Shown piece after piece: positions 60,870 to 64,000 of a stretch of 64,000 bases of DNA. The position numbers and the translations under genes are program-made. The stretch is from Hyphomicrobiaceae bacterium. GTDB lineage: Bacteria > Pseudomonadota > Alphaproteobacteria > Rhizobiales > Hyphomicrobiaceae. Under the pieces are notes generated by a model, which was not told the DNA's origin, did no database searches, and saw only the letters and a list, made by a program, of their open reading frames with translations. The stretch covers positions 1-64,000 of the forward strand of contig JACKJI010000009.1 in the NCBI GenBank assembly GCA_020638035.1, written 5' to 3'. Numbering within the stretch: position 1 is the first letter of the stretch; every line of letters starts with the position of its first letter.

Positions 60870-61126
60870 TTTTTTGCGGCGATCTCCTTCATCACCTCGA
60901 TCTCGAGATCGCGCTCGGCGACGAGCTTCTTCAGCCGCGCATTCTCCGCTTCGAGCTGCTTCAGACGGCGCACGTCGTCTGACTGCAGCGCCCCGAAGCG
61001 CTTGCGCCACGTGTAGATCGTCTGCTCGCTGATGCCGTGCCTCTTCGCAACCTCGCCGACAGTCCCGCGATCCGCCTCGCGAAGGATCGCCACCATCTGC
61101 TCGTCCCGGAACCTGCTCTTGCGCAT
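60863..61126 (-). CDS. IS3-family transposase OrfA, copy 2
   Basis: Translation is the same 87 residues as copy 1 OrfA, with the helix-turn-helix and leucine zipper. The slippery A7 run is near its end. Confidence 0.92.
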   Translation of the reverse strand: MRKSRFRDEQMVAILREADRGTVGEVAKRHGISEQTIYTWRKRFGALQSDDVRRLKQLEAENARLKKLVAERDLEIEVMKEIAAKKW

Positions 61127-61192
61127 GCCGTCCTCCGATTCGGAGGCCAGTCTCTCAAGTTATCGATGGTCCGAAAACCCTGGGGCAGGTCA

Positions 61193-62151
61193 CAACGGCT
61201 GTAGCTTCGAGTAAACGAAGTCTCATTGGAGAATCCGACCTGTCTTGCCACGTCCTTCAGAGGTGTTTTCGAATGAGTGACAAGCGCGGTAGCAACCTCG
61301 CGCCTCACGTCGTCCTGGAGGGCGCGGAACGAGGTCCCATGAGCAGCAAGTATTCGCTGGATGCTGCGGCGACTGGTTTTGCAGGCGTCGGCCAGCTTCG
61401 TGAGGTCGAATTCCTTGTCAGCGATGTTCAGCCGGATCGTTGCTCGCACGAATGCGAGCGTCATTTCATCGGATCGGGGCTGGTCAGGTCGATCACCTTT
61501 GTCGTTGTTTGCCGACCAGTTCAAAGAAAACGCCGCCGTCAGCCAGCGAGGAGGAAATGTGATCGACAGTGCAGTCTTAGGTGAGCGAACCAATGCTTGC
61601 GCGGGAAGGAGATCGGGGGGCACGCCCTCGATGGAAGGCGCCGAAACGATAAATTGGCGGGCATCGAAGACGCTCCCAAGCCCGGACCGGAACACAGTTG
61701 CGTAGAAGGCAACGCCGACTGCATCAGCCTGGGGTGTTGGCCTGTCTATTGTGCGGGTACGTTTGATAGAGAAGACTGCCGCCCGCTGGGTGACATTCAG
61801 GGAATAGTCGACATTGTCGAACTGTCGTCCGGTTTCAACGATCGCGCTCACCAAGAAATCTCCAAGAGTCTTGGAGGCGGCGGACTCCAACAAGGTCGGC
61901 ACTCCCTTGAGGGCGATATCACGCGCAATACCCCCGCAAAAATAGGCGTCGCCCAATGTAGTGGCCATATCCTCGAAGACCGCATAGAGAGTAGCTGCTT
62001 CGACGAGGTGGTTTGGCTCGCTCAGCACCTCAATCGGTATCCGATTTCGGTGCAAGAGCGCGTGAATATTTCCACCGCGAGCAACGAAAGGCTTCGCTAA
62101 CAGCTGCAAGAGTATCGCGCGGGAAAATTTTGGTTCGACCTTTGCTTTCAT
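61193..62151 (-). pseudogene. AraC-family regulator, interrupted by IS copy 2
   Basis: From ATG at 62151 (or 62175) the frame gives an N-terminal AraC_binding_2-like domain (LLAKPFVARGGNIHALLHRN onward) and most of a C-terminal AraC domain: LTKLADACKTSRRSIQRILAAHG and LKDVARQVGFSNETSFTRSY. The second recognition helix breaks off at the IS. Joining to 59802-59883 after removing the IS and one CAAC gives 1041 bases, 346 residues, in frame. It faces the deacylase gene and probably controlled it or the envelope genes. Confidence 0.85.
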
Positions 62152-62363
62152 GTGTTCCAAATACACTCGATACATTCATTGCGTGCGTAAAACCTGCCGG
62201 AGCAGCGGGAAAACCTTGCTTGGTGCGCCTGGATTCTGATGCGGCTGGCGCAAAAAGCAAAGGATGTTCGCTTCACCGTTCTCAATTGCCGCTAAGCTTA
62301 CCAAGCAAAACTGTCTGCCAGCACAATCCGAGCGGCAGCCACAGCTCCAGGGGGGGGAATCGC

Positions 62364-64000
62364 ATGTCCAACAAGATGTTTGTCTGCAGAAAATTCAACT
62401 CCTCCGCTGTTGCTCTGACGGCTGCAGTAATTACAACCGTCGTATTTCCGACCACGGGGGTAGCACAAACCTCTACGGCTCCCACCATGAGGGCAGCGCA
62501 GAGCTCTGCGGCTGATTTCGATCTTGTCATTATAGGTGGTCGGGTCATGGACCCGGAGACCAAGCATGACGCCGTTGCCAATGTCGGCATCCGGGGCGGC
62601 AAGATCGCCGCGATCACCAAGAACAGGATTGCTGGCAAGGAGACGATCGACGCCAAGGGTCTCGTGGTGGCGCCCGGTTTCATCGACACGCATTTCCACT
62701 GGACGCGACCGCTCGGCTACAAGCTTGCATTGCGTGATGGGGTGACCACAGCGATGGACCTTGAGGCTGGTACCTTCGGCCCGAAGGTTGGCGAATGGTA
62801 CGACATGCACAAGGGCAGGTCTCAGGTGAATTATGGCACGGCATCGGGGCACGAGTTCGCCAGGGCGGCAGTGTTGGACGGATTTTCCGAAGGACTGGAC
62901 GCTCCTGCCTCAATCCTGAAGGGCCGTGCCGGCAAAGGATGGAGCGATGGCATTTTGACACTTGAGCAAGGCAACCTCCTGCTTGGGCATATTGACGAAG
63001 GCCTGCGCCTTGGCGCTCTGGGCGTGGCCTCGACGGTTGGCTATTTCCCGGGCGCTACGGCGCGCGAGATGTTCGAGGTGCAGCGTGTGGGCGCATATTA
63101 TGGCCGCTTCACTTCCGTGCACTCTCGCTACACACCAGGTACGGCCACGACTGAAGCGAATGGTGCGCAGGAAATACTTTTGAATGCCGTGGCGCTTGGA
63201 GCGCCAGCGGTCATCAATCACTACAACAATCCAGGCTGGGAACTCGTACAGGAGATGCTGGTGCGCCTCCGTGCGAAGGGATTCAATGTCTGGGGCGAAT
63301 ACTATCCTTATGCTGCGGGCTCTACCACCATCAACGCAGCCTTCATCCGGCCGGAGACCTGGGTCGACAAGCTCGGCAACAAATATGAGGAGACTCTTCA
63401 GGATCCAATGACCGGCAAGTTCATGACGCGGGATGAGTATGAAAAAGTCGTCAAAGAGGAGCCGACAAAACAAATCGTACTCTACAAGATGCCGCCGGAC
63501 GACATTCCCAAATGGGTCGCTATGCCTGGCGTGGTGGTGGCCAGCGATGCGATGCCGGTTCCGGGCGGATGGGATCAATTCGCCTGGGACACGCCATTCG
63601 AGAAGCTTCCTAACATGCACCCGCGCGCTGCCGGCACGCATGGAAAGTCGCTGCGGCTTGCGCGAGAATCTCACATTCCGCTCATGCAGGTGCTGGCAAC
63701 ATTCAGTTACAATCCTGCCAGGTATCTCGGCGACACCGGGCTGAAGGCTATGCGGGAGCGTGGACGACTGCAGAAAGGAATGGTGGCCGATATCGCGATT
63801 TTCGATGCCGATAAGGTCCGTGACAATGCGACCTATCTCAAGGGCACGCTACCGACGACAGGCATTCGCCATGTCCTGGTCAACGGTCAGGTTGTCGTGC
63901 GGGACGAGACTGTCCTGCCCAACGTCTTCCCCGGTCAGCCGATCCGCTTTTCGGTGGAAAAAAAGGGAAGGTTCCGCCCGCTTGATGTGAGGAGCTGGGA
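62364..64000 (+). CDS. N-acyl-D-amino-acid deacylase-type amidohydrolase, 3' end cut by the window
   Basis: The frame is open from ATG 62364 to the window end (545 codons seen). A signal peptide (VALTAAVITTVVFPTTGVAQ) precedes the amidohydrolase: DFDLVIIGGRVMDPETKHD, the metal HxH in GFIDTHFHW, TAMDLEAGTFG, GVASTVGYFPGAT, FTSVHSRYT with a metal His, and VVVASDAMPVPGG with the catalytic Asp. The C-terminus GMVADIAIFDADKV is near-complete. GGGGGG precedes the start. It cleaves acyl groups from D-amino acids in relatives; substrate here is not known. It diverges from the broken AraC gene. Confidence 0.85.
   Translation, partial: MSNKMFVCRKFNSSAVALTAAVITTVVFPTTGVAQTSTAPTMRAAQSSAADFDLVIIGGRVMDPETKHDAVANVGIRGGKIAAITKNRIAGKETIDAKGLVVAPGFIDTHFHWTRPLGYKLALRDGVTTAMDLEAGTFGPKVGEWYDMHKGRSQVNYGTASGHEFARAAVLDGFSEGLDAPASILKGRAGKGWSDGILTLEQGNLLLGHIDEGLRLGALGVASTVGYFPGATAREMFEVQRVGAYYGRFTSVHSRYTPGTATTEANGAQEILLNAVALGAPAVINHYNNPGWELVQEMLVRLRAKGFNVWGEYYPYAAGSTTINAAFIRPETWVDKLGNKYEETLQDPMTGKFMTRDEYEKVVKEEPTKQIVLYKMPPDDIPKWVAMPGVVVASDAMPVPGGWDQFAWDTPFEKLPNMHPRAAGTHGKSLRLARESHIPLMQVLATFSYNPARYLGDTGLKAMRERGRLQKGMVADIAIFDADKVRDNATYLKGTLPTTGIRHVLVNGQVVVRDETVLPNVFPGQPIRFSVEKKGRFRPLDVRSW

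Larger units (their letters stand above)
59888..61192 (-). mobile_element. IS3-family insertion sequence, copy 2 (IS407-like), inverted
   Basis: Same length (1305 bases), ends and reading frames as copy 1, in the opposite orientation. It is flanked by direct CAAC repeats (59884-59887 and 61193-61196), a 4-base target duplication as known for the IS407 group of the IS3 family. It interrupts an AraC-family regulator. Confidence 0.95.

Noticed and set aside
43984..61192. A composite transposon bounded by the two IS copies
   Set aside because: Copy 2 has its own CAAC duplication and splits a gene by itself, and copy 1 lacks any matching outer duplication, so the segment did not move as one unit.
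1..64000. CRISPR array, prophage or integrative element
   Set aside because: No regularly spaced repeats, phage structural genes, integrase or tRNA-end duplication were seen.

Overview
The window reads as a chromosomal segment of a GC-rich alphaproteobacterium of the order Hyphomicrobiales, most likely a Hyphomicrobium-like methylotroph. This is inferred from gene content: the proC-ybjN-ubiK-lgt-midA order, an aqpS-type arsenic operon, a rhizobial-type porin, Rhizobiales-style palindromic repeats, and a methanethiol oxidase island with mauG and SCO1/senC genes. No rRNA or other species marker is present. No prophage, integrase, plasmid origin or CRISPR array was seen.

Layout. 1-2.0 kb: the end of an EnvZ-type kinase and a TetR regulator. 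2.2-4.5 kb: an arsenic operon (arsR, thioredoxin-type arsC, aqpS, glutaredoxin-type arsC). 4.6-4.9 kb: a structured RNA with its own terminator, possibly 6S RNA. 4.9-9.1 kb: proC, ybjN, ubiK, lgt and a MidA-family methyltransferase. 9.3-15.9 kb: a DoxX-like protein and an OmpR-type two-component pair divergent from a MacAB-like exporter with an EF-hand lipoprotein. 16-24.6 kb: housekeeping and small genes (NYN protein, LprI-like protein, 2-hydroxyacid dehydrogenase, trhO, a 29-residue Lys/Ala peptide, SnoaL protein, panD, acetyltransferase, amidohydrolase, SIMPL protein, a CAU tRNA, two cyclophilin-like paralogues). 24.7-30.2 kb: lipid genes (ketoacyl synthase, acyl carrier protein, acyl-CoA ligase, MerR regulator, cyclopropane fatty acid synthase). 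30.5-33.8 kb: a PhoX-type phosphatase and two related small coiled-coil proteins.

34.3-44 kb is the most interesting part. A methanethiol oxidase (selenium-binding protein family) and a coupled membrane protein face a convergent run of rhodanese, lone GcvH/LbpA-like lipoyl protein, OsmC protein, FixJ/FixL-like pair, porin, MauG-like dihaem protein and SCO1. Methanethiol oxidase releases formaldehyde, sulfide and hydrogen peroxide. The neighbours can be read as cofactor maturation (MauG, SCO1), sulfur handling (rhodanese, lipoyl protein) and peroxide defence (OsmC). That pathway is inference.

44-62 kb is a disturbed accessory region bounded by two identical, inverted 1305-bp IS3-family elements. 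The left copy has no target duplication and joins a 5'-truncated SCO1 to a 5'-truncated BASS transporter, as a deletion or recombination junction would. The right copy has a CAAC duplication and splits an AraC regulator; removing the element and one duplication restores the frame exactly. Between them lie envelope genes (Cys-rich repeat protein, outer membrane proteins, L,D-transpeptidase, patatin, HlyD-like adaptor, Tat-exported dipeptidase, OmpA) and several decayed genes (DUF992 copy, L,D-transpeptidase fragment, frameshifted gene). An N-acyl-D-amino-acid deacylase runs off the right edge.
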